The notes under the pieces are model-generated. The model made no database searches and had not been told where the DNA came from. It was given only the letters and a program-made list of their open reading frames with translations. From Hyaloscypha bicolor E (lineage: Eukaryota > Ascomycota > Leotiomycetes > Helotiales > Hyaloscyphaceae), in NCBI RefSeq assembly GCF_002865645.1, contig NW_020194626.1:372001-436000 (forward strand): a stretch of 64,000 bases of DNA, given 5' to 3'. Positions 31,979 through 43,609 of the stretch are shown here, piece after piece. Made by a program: the position numbers and the translations under genes. The first letter of the stretch is position 1. The number at the start of each line of letters is the position of its first letter.

Positions 31979-33413
31979 TCAAGTATGACTCTTCGCATCA
32001 CCCACAAGATGACTCACTCTCCTCACTCCCTCAGGAATCTTGAAATGAGCCTTCAAAGGCGTCCAGCTCTCCTCGTTATAATCTTCTTGCACCTTCTTGC
32101 AAGTCTTCAGACCCCACTCAGTCACACCAACCATCAAGCAACTCTCGAACATAAACGCCATGCTGCCTTCTCCCACCTTCGTTGGCTTGAGCTCGACGTT
32201 TGAAGCCCTTTGATGTGTGCCGGCATCAGGTCCATGGGCTGACATGATATTGTGCAGACTGGCACCAGCAGGCCGGAATCCGCCTCCAGTCTTTGCATCA
32301 TATTCTCCGCCAATGAGACCCATGAATTCAGACATGGTGTTTCGGTGGTACCAAGGAGGTCGGAAAGTATCTTCGCCTACCAGCCAGCGTGGAGGGAAGA
32401 TCACGAAATCTGCGACTGCGGTGCCAACATGATCTGTGGGTGCGGTAAGGACTGTGAAGATAGATGGGTCCGGGTGATCGAAGGAGATGCTACCAATTGT
32501 GCTGAATCGCCCTAAGTCGTACTTGTATGGGTAGTAAAGACCATGCCAAGCTACAACGTCAAATGGAGTGTGCGTCTGGTTTGCTGCAAATAGATGTCCG
32601 TTGAACTTGGATAGGATGGTATATTCTCCAGATGTGGCTTCTTCGAAACTTGCAACTGGGGCCTGGAAATCTCTTGCGTTTGCCAAGCAGTTCGATCCAA
32701 TGGGTCCCAGCTCAGGCAGTTGGAAATGCCCCTGGTAGAGCTCGCAGATGTAGCCTCGTACTGGGCCTTCTGGAAGCTCCACACGGTATCTGACTCCTCT
32801 TGGGATAACACAAATCTCGTTCGGACGGACGAGGATATGGCCCAGCTCAGTCTGGACATCTAACACTCCGTGTTGTAGCACGATCAAGAAATCTCCATCC
32901 GCGCTGTAGAAGGCCTCGTTCTTGCTCATGCTCTTTCCCGCAGCGAATATAAAGATTCCCAGCCCCGACTTCATTGTAGGATCTCCTGCGCCTGCAACGA
33001 GCTTCAAGCTATGTACCCAATCCACAGTCTCATCTAAGTCAAAGGGGTCCCACCGAAGCTGGTTCGGAACCTGGTGTAGCTTGTTCCCTTCAGGATTCGT
33101 GTTGTAAGAGGAAGATTCGCGAGGGTTGAACGTCGAATGTGCGGCGGCAGGAAGGATACGGTAGAGCCATGATTGTTGATTCTCGTGTCGTGGAGCTGTG
33201 AATGCTGTGCCAGAGAGCTTCTCGGCGTAGAGACCGTACGGAGGTTTTTGAGGAGAGTTGGCTCCTATTGGGAGGGCACCCGCAACAGCTTCTGACCTGC
33301 AAAGATGTCAGCCAAGTTCCTCTGATGCTGGGGAAGGGGGCTCACTCATGGTAAGAGCCGAAGCCATTCTGGTACTTGTACTTCTCTTGTGTGTTGAATT
33401 GTGTGACCGGCAT
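31979..33413 (-). CDS. hmgA: Homogentisate 1,2-dioxygenase
   Basis: Two exons (33413-33346, 33296-31979; intron 49 bp) give 461 residues. The start [20 protein letters not shown] joins in frame to [19 protein letters not shown] and [18 protein letters not shown], the standard N-terminal part of the family. The iron ligands are present in [16 protein letters not shown] (His and Glu) and [10 protein letters not shown] (His). The enzyme opens the ring of homogentisate to maleylacetoacetate in tyrosine and phenylacetate breakdown, in the cytosol. The length is close to the usual 440-460. It is the middle step between CYP504 and fahA, which lie 18 kb to the left, not next to it as in the Aspergillus nidulans hmgA/fahA pair. 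Confidence 0.95.
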
Positions 33414-34354
33414 GTTGTCTGTTCGTTAAGCTGAGAGTGAAGTCAATTGATTATTTGTGAAAGAGCAAGGACTTTATGAGAAATTTGAGAAGCTTAGGAG
33501 GAAATTCTGGTACGGTTTCCCTTTGATACAAACCATGGGTAATTGGAGTAGAATGGAATAAGCTCCTCCGCCCTCTTCTCGATTCACCGCGATGAACTCA
33601 CCATGCAGCTCGGCACAAAGAATCTAAGGGAGCGGAAAAGTCGGGAAAATCCACAGCGGAGAGCTTTCCGCACAGAGGAAGTGGATTTAGAGAGATGATA
33701 AAGAGAGGTTGGGAAATCTTACTAGATGCGCACCTGTATCGCTCTTTCTACCTCCAATCATCATGTAGCAGTGGAACCTGCTTGGAACGACATGTCCTGG
33801 CCCCTTCCTTCAATGTGTAGAGCTTCTTCGTTGATCTCGAAGATTAGCAAGTATTTGTTCTCGACCCACGAGTCCAAGTCCATTGTGCTTGTACGGAGGG
33901 TGAACATCAGCTAGATGCTTCTCGCTTTGTCGAGAAATCGACCCTCTTGGACGCAAAATCAAGGTAAACATATATTGCTTACAACGGGCAACTGTTTGTG
34001 AAGAAATGGAAGAAGAACTTTCTTCTATGGAATATTTGTCGTCTTCGCTGCCGTGAGGAACGAAGATGGCGAACAAAATTTAGCAAGACTCCACCGATCT
34101 TACAAAGCTGTATGAGCACCATATCTTGCGCTGAGAAGGCCTTCTATTTCTTCTATTTAGAACTCGCTGACTGTGTATCTGCAGCTCGAAAAACAGAGAA
34201 ACCTCATTCGATGAACCGAAACCACATACTCCTCTGAGTATGCTGACCCGTTTGCAAACCACCACTGACTATGCAATTATCGAAAAGACGCTCGATCGAC
34301 ATGATCCCATTTCCAATCTTAAAGAGCCAAGATAGAAATTAAGACTACGCCAAC
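33414..34354. other. Intergenic region, no gene seen
   Basis: Holds the hmgA promoter side. Short ORFs on both strands lack protein character. Confidence 0.4.
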
Positions 34355-35802
34355 CTAGCGATCGCGGTACTGGCCGCAGCTGGAGTTCATGCACCTATTA
34401 CGGTCAGGGGTGGGCCCATTCATCCAAGCAGTTGTAGCAACAGTCCCACAATGCCTACATTCTTTGCGGATTTTGCTGAGCACCTTTCCTGGCCCAGAAC
34501 CGCGTTCGCTGGAGCTTGGAGAAGCAGACTTGAGCTTGAATGGGCTGGGATCTGGGCTGGCGGGCACCTCGTTCAAGGGGCTGCTACTGAGCTGACCTGG
34601 CGTGGATTGAGTGCCGTCAGCGGTAGCTGAAGTTCCAGAGTGTTCACCAGATTGGAAGGAGTTGTCAAATTCGATGCTGTCCATACTTTCCACGGAGCTG
34701 AGCTCAGATTCGGAGGTCTCTTCTTCCACCTTGACGGATACTGGCGGAGTAAATGGTGGAGTTGGGTTCACAGCACCTCCAAATTCCTCCAAACTGGCCA
34801 GGACTTCCTCACTGGGGAATCCCTCCTCATCTTTTGGTGCCTCCTCAACTTTCTGCTTCTTCCATGCGGGGAGAATGATGACGTCGGGCTCGGCATCTTC
34901 ATCGTACGGCTTCCAGTGGCCAAGAGGACCTGAATGTGTCGAGTCAGCAATAGTTGATCAATAACATGCCTCGCTGCTAGTAATCGGGCCAGTGAGGGTC
35001 TTCAGAGTACACATACCATCCTTGAAAAGTGGGACGATGATATACTCCTTGACTGCCTTGCTCTTGCCTTTTCAAAGTCAGTTTCTGCGGCTTCAACCAT
35101 TGAGGCTTTCTTTTTTGGCTTCAACCTACCCTTCTTGCGTCGGGGGAAGCTCATGCGGGTGAGATTAAGCCATGGACCATACTTGCTCACGCAGAGACGG
35201 CTACGACACTTAGGGGAGATCACCATGAAATAATCGTCACCATCAACAGCTAGAACGCGTCAACAGATGTGATCCACGACGCAAACGGCTCCAACTTACC
35301 ATAGAGGTCCTGAAGGCGCTCAATCTCCTCCAAGAGGTGGTATGGCGTGCCTAGAGAGAAGTCAGCTCTCGCGTTGCGGGAACGACTGCCTTCCTCCCTG
35401 TCCTGTGGTCTCCTGTGGCCTCTCGCGTTTCACATACCCTCAAGCTGCGGATATTTCTCCTTGAATCTCTTCTGGTAAGCGGCAGCATCCTTGTTGTCCT
35501 GGATCTCCTTCTTGATGTTGATCTTTTGCTTTGCCGTCAGTATCCATGTCCATTAGCGGCGCATTCCTATCACTCACAGCAGTACTCTCGAACCTGTCGA
35601 TCTCGACACCATCAGGAACAAACTGAGCTGCACCTGGCTGTTGTTTGACGTCCATGGCGAAAGAGGCTTGGGGGATCGTGTGGAGCGGTAGCTGTATCTT
35701 GTCTTGTTCGCGTTTGATGGACTGTAGAGGGCCAGATTTGGGAGGAGGGGCGGCTGTTGGGGATTTTGCGCACGAAAGAATCGGGAGCTCGAATTCACCC
35801 AT
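34355..35802 (-). CDS. Nuclear-type protein with C-terminal GATA-like zinc finger
   Basis: Six exons (35802-35578, 35522-35438, 35350-35300, 35249-35130, 35067-35017, 34929-34355) join in frame to 368 residues. The N-terminal third contains QSIKREQDKIQLPLHTI and EIQDNKDAAAYQKRFKEKY. A compact conserved-looking middle follows (TPYHLLEEI, DDYFMVISPKCRSRLCVSKYG, then KEYIIVPLFKDGPLGHWKPY). A Ser/Pro/Glu-rich linker leads to ECRHCGTVATTAWMNGPTP and RCMNSSCGQY, a GATA-like finger with widened last cysteine spacing (C-x4-C). This suggests a chromatin or transcription protein. The family is not recognised with certainty. The start is ATG 35802, because the longer frame begins at a GTG. Confidence 0.8.
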
Positions 35803-36861
35803 CGTGACCTGTTCCCCGTCCCTATTCTGTTTTGTGTGGTATTGTTGTCGAAGCCACTTCGCCTTTCCGTTACGATCCCGATTTCGATTCACCTTTGGCT
35901 CGCATTGATATGATAACGCAGCCTCGTCTGATGTACCATGGCTGACAGTGGGTATAGTAGTGCAAGATTTACTTGAGCTCGATGCTTTTGTCGTTTGTCT
36001 TTGGAAGACTGACGGGTATAGACAATATTTTCACAAGGTCGTGTATTCATTTGAAGATGTCAATGAAGGTTCTCGGTTGTCTTGTCCGCATTGTTAGAGA
36101 TGCAAGCTTACCTGCCCGTCCTGCTACCACGAAGCCGTATTCCTAGTTCTTTGAGCTGTCCAAAATGGCAGGTGCGAAGCTGGAGGTCCCTGCTTGCTCA
36201 AGTACGTTTGGCCAAGCAGTCTCACTTGACTGACGGGCAGGGGTTGCTCCAGTAGTTCGACGAAAGTAGGCATTCTGACCTCTTACAAATCTCGTCTTAC
36301 AAACCCATATATCTATCACAGCGCGCCCACAAATACGGATATCAGCTGGAACACGGCTGAGTCTCTTCTTCAATGGCGATAAATAAACTGACATCTTTGC
36401 AGGCCCAGAACTTTCTGCACACCACTTCCCATTTTTTCACAATTCTCTCCAAGTACCATCGAGTCTTTCCCCCCCCCCCTCGTGGCACATCCCACACCAT
36501 AGAATCCAGGCATCACTTATGTCCTTCGAGTGGCTACATACCGACTTGAAAGGGGAGATTCTGTTGGAGCTAGTGCACTTTGGTTGTGGCCTGCGGGAGT
36601 TAAGCCTGTTCCGCATGGTCCTAAACCCACACGACTGAATCACAGCGATTACCTTCTTTCAAATGATCCCAGAGCAAGTCACATACAAACAAGGAGTCCC
36701 AACCTCGCCAAGAACTTCTGCGAAGCGCGAAAGCTTTCTGCAAGCTATCACACTCAATTTTCTCTGAATCCTGTCTTCGAAACGCCCCCTCCCGCAATCT
36801 GGCACCACGCTACCACTTCCGTCCAAGAGCCCTCCACAAGGTTGAGCCACTGTCCCTGACT
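35803..36861. other. Intergenic region, no gene called
   Basis: Contains the promoter of the GATA-like gene. A minus-strand 83-codon ORF (36394-36143) with a possible internal intron is not supported by any family. A run of nine or more C lies near 36470. Confidence 0.4.
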
Positions 36862-37248
36862 ATGGCGGCGATTACACTCTCCCCGGTATCAGGTCTCTCC
36901 GCCGTCAAGAGTGCTTGCCAAACCTGCCAGACTGCCTTTGACAGCCCGGCCGGCCTCGAGAACAACTCGATGGAAGGGAGCCGTGCCCCTCCTGTCAAAA
37001 TAATCTTGAAGCTCAAGGTCTGCCTAGCTTGCAAGGCAACATTTGACCGGTACCTCGACCGCAAGACGAGGGCTTACTGGACGAAGAAGAAATTCCAAAA
37101 ATGGGCCGAGACCGTGATCCATGTCACAGTCAAGCTCAAAAAAAAGTACATGGTCAAATTCCACCGAGGAACAACTCTGAAGTTACGTCATAGCGGAAAA
37201 GTCTCGACCTTGAGAGTTCCAAACCGTTGGACGACTCGCATCATCTAA
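36862..37248 (+). CDS. Small basic protein with two CxxC pairs (128 aa)
   Basis: An intact ATG-to-stop frame. The two pairs, SACQTCQTAF and LKVCLACKATF, are about 35 residues apart and could bind one zinc ion. The second half is very basic (YWTKKKFQKWAE, VKLKKKYMVKFHRG, NRWTTRII) and could bind nucleic acid. No known family is recognised. Lysine-rich coherent composition argues for coding, but there is no intron or homologue to confirm it. Confidence 0.35.
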   Translation: MAAITLSPVSGLSAVKSACQTCQTAFDSPAGLENNSMEGSRAPPVKIILKLKVCLACKATFDRYLDRKTRAYWTKKKFQKWAETVIHVTVKLKKKYMVKFHRGTTLKLRHSGKVSTLRVPNRWTTRII

Positions 37249-38269
37249 AAGTAACTGGTGAGTAGATCTTCATATTCCTCTGTCCGTTAGGTCTGCTAAC
37301 TCAGAGCTACTGCGCAGTCGAAGCCCAGCAACCACATCAGAGAGGCCATCGCTCGAACGTTCATTTCCCCCCATGTTACCCAATCTTTCACTCTTGCTTG
37401 GAATATCTCCGAACATCATCATACTTTCGAACACTAGATTATCTCTGATGGCAGGTGTCTGCTACAAATCACTATGTTTTCGACTTTTCTCACGCTCCGA
37501 GCGTCAACTATTTTCGGCCAACTTCGCAACCGGAACTTAATCATCCCATTATGACACCCTACTGGCTTCATGCAATATCATATTTTAAGTGTTGCAACGT
37601 ACATTCCTTTACCTTGTTTCAACCTTTACACTCTTTCTAAAGATCTCTTCGAATCAACAACCTCACGTGGACTCGATTTATCTCTAATAGCAGATGTCTG
37701 CTCCGACTCAAGGCATTGTAGCGTTTCTCACTCCTACGTCTCCAACGAATAATCAACGAATAATGAAGGCGAAAATTGGCTTCCTGGGATCTGGTCTCTT
37801 CCTTCCTCTCTACTGATGAGATTGCTGTACATCGAGGGTATTCTTATGTTGCATGGATAAGAAGTCTAGCCGATGCATAGCGACGGCGTTCTCATGTCAA
37901 ATGGACAATAGCGGATACATAGACACTATTTTTTATTTCTTTGGAAACTCTACGTAGGTTGAAATCCTCCTTTCCTATCACCCAAGGTACTCGTGCCTTC
38001 TCTCGTGACGTTCTCAAAACCGCCTCCTGTTTGGAAAGTTGACTTGTCGGACCATGAAAGTGATTACTTTAGGAAAGCCTCCCAGTCTTGGTGATCATCC
38101 AGGATTTCGTTTTTCGTCACCGCTGTCTGTTCGAGCTTGAAATCATGTCACGTGTAGGGTCCATGAAGAATACTATCTGCTTGCATGAATTTGATTGATA
38201 CGTGAGGACTATGCCTCTGGATATGATATTTCTAAGAATAATTTATTCGGGGTTATGTCAGCACAACCA
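37249..38269. other. Gene-free region with a weak direct repeat
   Basis: Two stretches share the pattern ATCTCTRATRGCAGRTGTCTGCT, followed by TTTCTCAC and CTCC: one near 37440-37510, the other near 37678-37745, about 240 bp apart. Otherwise no gene is seen. Confidence 0.4.
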
Positions 38270-39610
38270 CTAGATGTAGTAGTCCTTCAAACACATGTGT
38301 CCACCCTCAGGACAGGCAGAACTTTCCAACAGCGCAATCGCGGCACACCATCTTCCCATTACATGCCCACAACACGAGAGCTCGACGGGGAGCTCGGCAT
38401 CATGCTGCCCATGTGGAACTCGATATTGCTGGAGGCACGAAGGGCAATCCTTTTTATTTGTGTCCAGCGGGCTCATGCCGGCTCAAGTTAAGAAATCCTC
38501 GATGGAAACAAGTCTCTTTTCCCGCTCCGCGAGCTTCTCTTTTCTCGCTCTGAATCCAGTGCAGTATTCCACGCAGCATTTAAGCTCCATCTTGTACACT
38601 GGATTGTTGATGGCCTTTTCCATCTCTGCCTCCATCCATTCGCTGATGTCCTCCATCAGTACAATCTCGAGATCGTGCTCTCTTTGCTGCGATTGGATTG
38701 GATTATCACAGTACTCGAGGTGATGTCTTTGCATTCTTGTACCGTGGACATTCTGGCTTTAGCTTCTTCTTCGTGGCATTCGTCAGTGAGCAGCCAAAGT
38801 TTAACGCCTCTTAAAGCGTGCTCTAATTGTTCTAGCCCACGTACGGCTGATGCAAGAGGATGGTCCATCTCATCGAGGCGGCGATATAAGTGTTGATAAC
38901 GATATACCAAACGCCAAGTAGCAGGGCGATCCAAGAATCGAGCCGGCGTCCGAGATAATATGTGTTCATCGTATCGCGCAAGTCGAACTCTGGCTTGTCT
39001 TTTCCTATGGGCATCCTCATCTTCGGTCACCTTCTGGTCTTCTAGCATCATTTGTGAAAGAAAGACAGATTGAATGGTGTACTGCGTATCTCTACAAAAC
39101 CAGGGGATTCAAAGATTGATTACTTCGAACAAACAGATTTCAACAATCACTTTGTTGGACAGGATTTGCAGAATTGTATTAGAAGAAATGATTACAATTA
39201 GAGGGTTTTTAGACAAGCACATCGGCATACTGGACTGGTGCAATGCTGGTCATGCCAAGTGACTGCGTAGTGATTGCCCAGGAAATGGCCACACGAGAGC
39301 TGCACTGGATTCTCAGCCTCGAAATCATTCACAGAGACTCCATACTTTCGAGGCATACGGAACCGTGGAGGTCAGCAGCATCCAATTTCACAATAGACCG
39401 TGGCGTCAAAAGAGCCAAGATCTCGCGGGCTCTATCTCGTCGTCCCGGCAAGCCCTTTGAAGCACAATGCTTGATTACCCACGGCACGTCTTCCCTGCGT
39501 GCTGAATCGTGGGGGAGATTTCTAGCTCGGACTCTAGACTCTACTATATGAAAGTAAAAATACTCTGACGGAATGTCTGAGTCTCCGCCGGCGTCCGCTG
39601 TCGACCCCAT
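38270..39610 (-). pseudogene. RING-finger protein gene(s), multiply frame-shifted
   Basis: Pieces of a RING-type protein follow each other on the minus strand but in changing frames. An N-terminal part (39610-39329, ending KLDAADLHGSVCLESM) is followed by a RING core in another frame (ENPVQLSCGHFLGNHYAVTW, then CTSPVC). A plausible intron leads to YTIQSVFLSQMMLEDQ and a helical region (ATWRLVYRYQHLYRRLDEMD). Another frame change near 38715 leads to EWMEAEMEKAINN and VYKMELKCCVEYC. A second RING-like unit lies at 38476-38270 (DCPSCLQQYRVPHG, LSCCGHVMGRWC). The helix segments suit a lineage-specific RING family. At least two frame breaks not explained by introns argue for decay. Confidence 0.5.
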
Positions 39611-39648
39611 AGCACTGGCTTACACATTTCCTCTCACCCGTCACAAGA

Positions 39649-40353
39649 CTACAGCACGTGCTCTCGATCGAACTGCGAACTCGCGTACATGGATGGTCTC
39701 GTTTGGCCAGCCCTCTTTCTTAGTCGGAAAAGGCGACGTGTGTCTTGTGGTGCGGGTTTTTCTATGGCCTCATAACGGCGGGCATATTGAGAGTAGAGTG
39801 GCACCAAACGTAAAACTTGTCCACGAGTTAACGTCCCAAATTGAAGTCTGCACAAAACCGTTTCTTCATGGCGTATTGCACACTCTTTACATTTAGTTAT
39901 TTTTTCAACTTCCTCAGCTTCAGCCGCGAGCCGGTCCTGTGCTGACATATTTCCCAATTTCCTTACCCGCAGTATTCTTTGAGATTCCTCGTCCTCAGCC
40001 AGCTCAGCGCTTTGCTCATCCGTTTTAGCCATCTGCATGCGAAATTTCGCTCTGGCTTGCAGATGAAATGGAAGTGATAATCGATTCCAAGGAAAGAATT
40101 TGCAGCGTGGACAATGACCTTACATTTCCATAGGAGCACTGGGTAGCAATCAGCAGTCAGGAGCTTTGTCCTCGCAAGGAGTCGATTCGCTCGTAAAATG
40201 CCCACATCCAATCCAAAAAGTAGGAGAATCCGATTCTGTACATTTGGGCGGATTTACGTTAAGGAAAGGCGCCGGAATGCAAGTGAGTGTGCCTGTGAGT
40301 TTAGTAATTGCTGCAGCGTATTCTCTTTTCTCTGAACGAAATTGATCCTCCAT
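39649..40353 (-). pseudogene. Cys/His-rich and coiled-coil protein fragments
   Basis: An N-terminal piece (40353 downward: MEDQFRSEKREYAAAITKL, then PPKCTESDSPTFWIGCGHFT) carries a CGH motif like that of the relic at 10259. After a probable intron (GTAAGG donor near 40117, GCAG acceptor near 40034) a helical, acidic part follows (MAKTDEQSAELAEDEESQR, EAEEVEKITKCKECAIRH) to a stop at 39649. The first piece ends in a stop before the donor, so the join does not close without a frame change. It is probably another decayed or poorly resolved member of the same local gene set. The function is unknown. Confidence 0.35.
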
Positions 40354-40894
40354 CTCAGCTGCTTCTCAGCAAGTACCATAAATGTACACAATGCCACTGT
40401 TCATGTGTGAAAGAACAAAATCTCACGCTCTTTCTTCGTCTCAAAGACTGATGCCTCAAAACTTTGTTGTTGATTTTGGACAAGAAGACATCTTCCAGGA
40501 TCGAGGGGTGTTTTGTTCGACTAAAATTCGGAGGAAAGTTCTCCCAATAATAGTCAGAGTTGAACACTGAGTCTCGGATCTAAATATGTCGGAATGTTAA
40601 ATAATACGACTGCGATATGAGATCGACTCAATGTCCCACTTGACTTAGGACATTCAAAATTCGTACAAGTTCACATATGAAGACTGGGAAACTTCCCAAT
40701 TTACCGACACGACGAGGCACATTGTTTTGCAGTCCTCACCCACAAGTTAAACAGAGACAGATGGAAGTGTCGCTTTTCATTGTTCTACCCTACATCGTAC
40801 AATCGCTTTATGTGTTGGTGCTTATGCGACGTTCTGGAAATCCTACAACTGGCATGCTCCGCGGCCTTACTCAGGCCATCTCATAATCTTACAG
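40354..40894. other. Intergenic region, no gene seen
   Basis: Upstream of the decayed gene and downstream of RCC1. No recognisable feature. Confidence 0.4.
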
Positions 40895-42891
40895 TCAATT
40901 TTCCGGAATACCAGCCAAAACACCGAACTGGCCTCCGACGCCTCCCCACACTAGCTTCTTTCCACGAACAGCGGTATTATCAATTTGCGTAGCGAGGATA
41001 ACTTCGCCACCAACACCCTGTCCTGTTTGATAATTTTCGGAGAAACCCCAGCTGTAGGCTGTACCATCCGATGTAATAACGAGACAGGTATCGTTCGCTG
41101 TTGAGACGAAACTGCCTTGAAGACCCGGAACCGCCTTGGGCTTCTTCAAGTACCTTGGCTTGCCATTCTCAGTGTAAATTTCAGCTTCCGGGAGGTTGGA
41201 AACATCAAAACCCGCCTCCTTGCTCTCGACTCGACCCCATTTCAGAACCTGGCCACCAATGGTGCAGGCAATAGTGTGGTGTGATCCGCCTGTAACTTGC
41301 TTCAATTTGAAGCCTTGAAGGTCCTTGACTAGTGTAGGACTGCCGACAATATCCTCATCCTTGCCAACTTTCGGAACACCTGTCTGTCCAAACGAATTGA
41401 GACCCCAGGAGTAAACGTTGTCCTTGCTATCGACAGCGAAGCTGTGATAGTCACCAGAACCGATCTTGACAATCTTCTTTCCCCTCAAACCTATCTCGGC
41501 TGGTCTGAGGGCCAATCTTGATGTGCGCTCAATGACACGACGACCGAGCTGATTTTGCTCGCCCGTGCCCCAAACATAGAGTTTGCCCTTCGTATCGAGA
41601 GCAAGAACATGGTTTGTGCCAGTGGCAATATCGACGATGTTCTTCAGCTCAGGAATGAGCATTGGTGTTCTTTGGACTTCGCCCTTTTCCCCCTCTGGAC
41701 GGAAACCCATGATCCCTTCATTCCCCTAAAATTTGTCAGAAAAGCTGCATCGTCAGACCGAGAAGACTTACTCGGAATGTGCCCCATCCATAAACTAGGC
41801 CGGTAGTGGTGAGTGCAAATGTAGTGCTGTCACCAGCGTAAAGGGAAGCAAACTTTGTGCCTGCTGGGAAATGTTTTGGGTCGACCTCGCGGGGTTCGGC
41901 CTCACTAGGATTCAATCCGGAATCTTCATCGTCAGAGTCGGAATCGGATTCGTCATCGTCCTTCATATCCTTCATTGGGCCCGGCTCGGTTCTACGGCCA
42001 AGAGCGCCTTGATCATTGACACCCCAGGTCAAGATCTTGTTATCATGTGTCAGGGCGGCGCAATGCATGCCTCCAACAGCGATCTGAACAATTCCGATAT
42101 CCTTTGCGGAAAGGAATGGGTTCAGTCGGGGACGAGTGACATCAACAACTTTTCTAGCACCAGAATGCTTTGCACCAAGTCCAAGCTCACCTCCGCTGCC
42201 TTCCCCGAACACAAACACGTCAAGAGTTTGAGTGAGAGGGTTGTTAAGGGTTGGGAGGACTTTGACGGGTTTCGGTGGCTGGGAAGTTTTGGCTGGCTTT
42301 GGAGCCTTGGCTTTTGGAGCGGTTTTGGGTTTAGATAGAGTCTGCGAGAAAAATCAGTGATCACCGCTGGCGATGTTAGGTGGAGAAGAGACTTACGGCT
42401 GGAGCTGTCTTCTTCGTAGCAGCAGCTTTCTTCCGGGTTGGGGCAGCAGCCTTCATGGGAGCTGCGGGCTTCTCTGGGAGGGCAGCAGTTTTCTTGGTTG
42501 TAGTAGCTTTTGCGATGGGTTTGGAGGTAGTGGTAGTTGCCTTGGACTTCTTGGGTTGTGGTGCTTCGGATTCATCATCCGCCTTTCTCTTTCTGCCAGT
42601 CGACCTAGCAGCGGTGGCATTCGTTTTGGCAGCAGTTGGTTTTGGTTTGGCAGTGCTGGTTTTGGGCTTCGCGGACTTGGGTTGTTTCTTTGCGGCTGGC
42701 TTGGCGGTTGTAACGTTGGTTCTCTTCGTGTTTGGTTCATCATCAGATTCTTCAGCTTTGCGCTTGTTGCCTCTTGGCTTGGTAGTCGTGGGTTGGGCCA
42801 TAGCAGGAGGAGTAGGTGTCTTGCGAGCTCGAATTGAAGCTCGCATCGGCGCGGGTGCTGCTCCAGCTTCGGCGGCCTCCTTACGAGGCAT
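40895..42891 (-). CDS. RCC1: RCC1-type guanine-nucleotide exchange factor for Ran
   Basis: Three exons (42891-42397, 42341-41772, 41725-40895) give 631 residues. The first exon is almost wholly a basic Ala/Thr/Pro/Lys-rich extension (KRKAEESDDEPNTKR, GRKRKADDESEAPQPKKSK) with several nuclear-localisation-like clusters. After it come the RCC1 blades: DVFVFGEGSGGELGLG, ILTWGVNDQGALGRR, LVYGWGTFR, KLYVWGTGEQNQLGRR, NVYSWGLNSFGQTG and TAYSWGFSENYQTGQG. An acidic insert (DDDESDSDSDDEDSG) lies between blades, as in yeast and Neurospora relatives. RCC1 binds chromatin and loads Ran with GTP, setting the direction of nuclear transport. The extension is about 165 residues, longer than usual, and would suit DNA or histone binding. 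Confidence 0.95.
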
Positions 42892-43609
42892 GTTAACGGA
42901 TTACGCGCAGCGTGTACAAGATTTGTGAGGGTGGATTCTTAAAGAAGTAGAATGGTGTGCCGACGTATGATCGATAGATCAGTGTAGAATAGTGCAGGTC
43001 CAACAAATCTGTGAATTGGCTGGAGGTTGTTGCTGGAAGAAGTGGAAGAAAAAAGTTCGAGCGAGGTTGACCTTATTGCCTTATTGTTGCGCTTCAAAAT
43101 TGTTGCCGGGACGCGACCCTTGACAATAATAAAGACTAATAAGCTTTTGTACTAGCTGAGTGCCACAATTCCCTAGCGCCGATTAGCGGGACCCGCATGC
43201 TCGCGGACCGTGATTTTTGTCAAAGCGAGCTTGCCCTGTCAATGCTTTTGACTTCTTTGTTGATAATGCAATCTCATAATTAAATGGAAATTTTCCACCA
43301 CCTTTGGAAGATATCTGAATGCGTAATACCACTCAGTGGTAACCAGATACAAAAAGGGAGGGTTTCCGGACATCTTGAGCCTCTCGTTGACTCCAATCTT
43401 TCTGCTGCTCTTGCAGGATTCAATTATAGCAGAACCTTGGTCTCTAAGGGAATGATATTTAGACTTGGTCCGATTTCTCACACAGTCCTGTTATTACTCT
43501 GGCAAAATCGAAAGAAGTGACATCCTATCATTTTTACTACCTACGCCTGCTGTTCTGAGGTATTCACAACCCCCTTCCCATTCAATTTACATCGTGCACC
43601 AATATACAA
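42892..43609. other. Intergenic region, no gene seen
   Basis: RCC1 promoter and the 3' flank of the SCY1-like gene. No motif stands out. Confidence 0.4.

Noticed and set aside
36143..36394. 83-codon minus-strand ORF with a possible internal intron
   Set aside because: No recognisable family, and it may be leader of the neighbouring gene; not enough support.
42373..42928. Long plus-strand ORFs opposite the RCC1 first exon
   Set aside because: Shadow frames produced by the low-complexity Lys/Ala/Thr/Pro coding on the minus strand.
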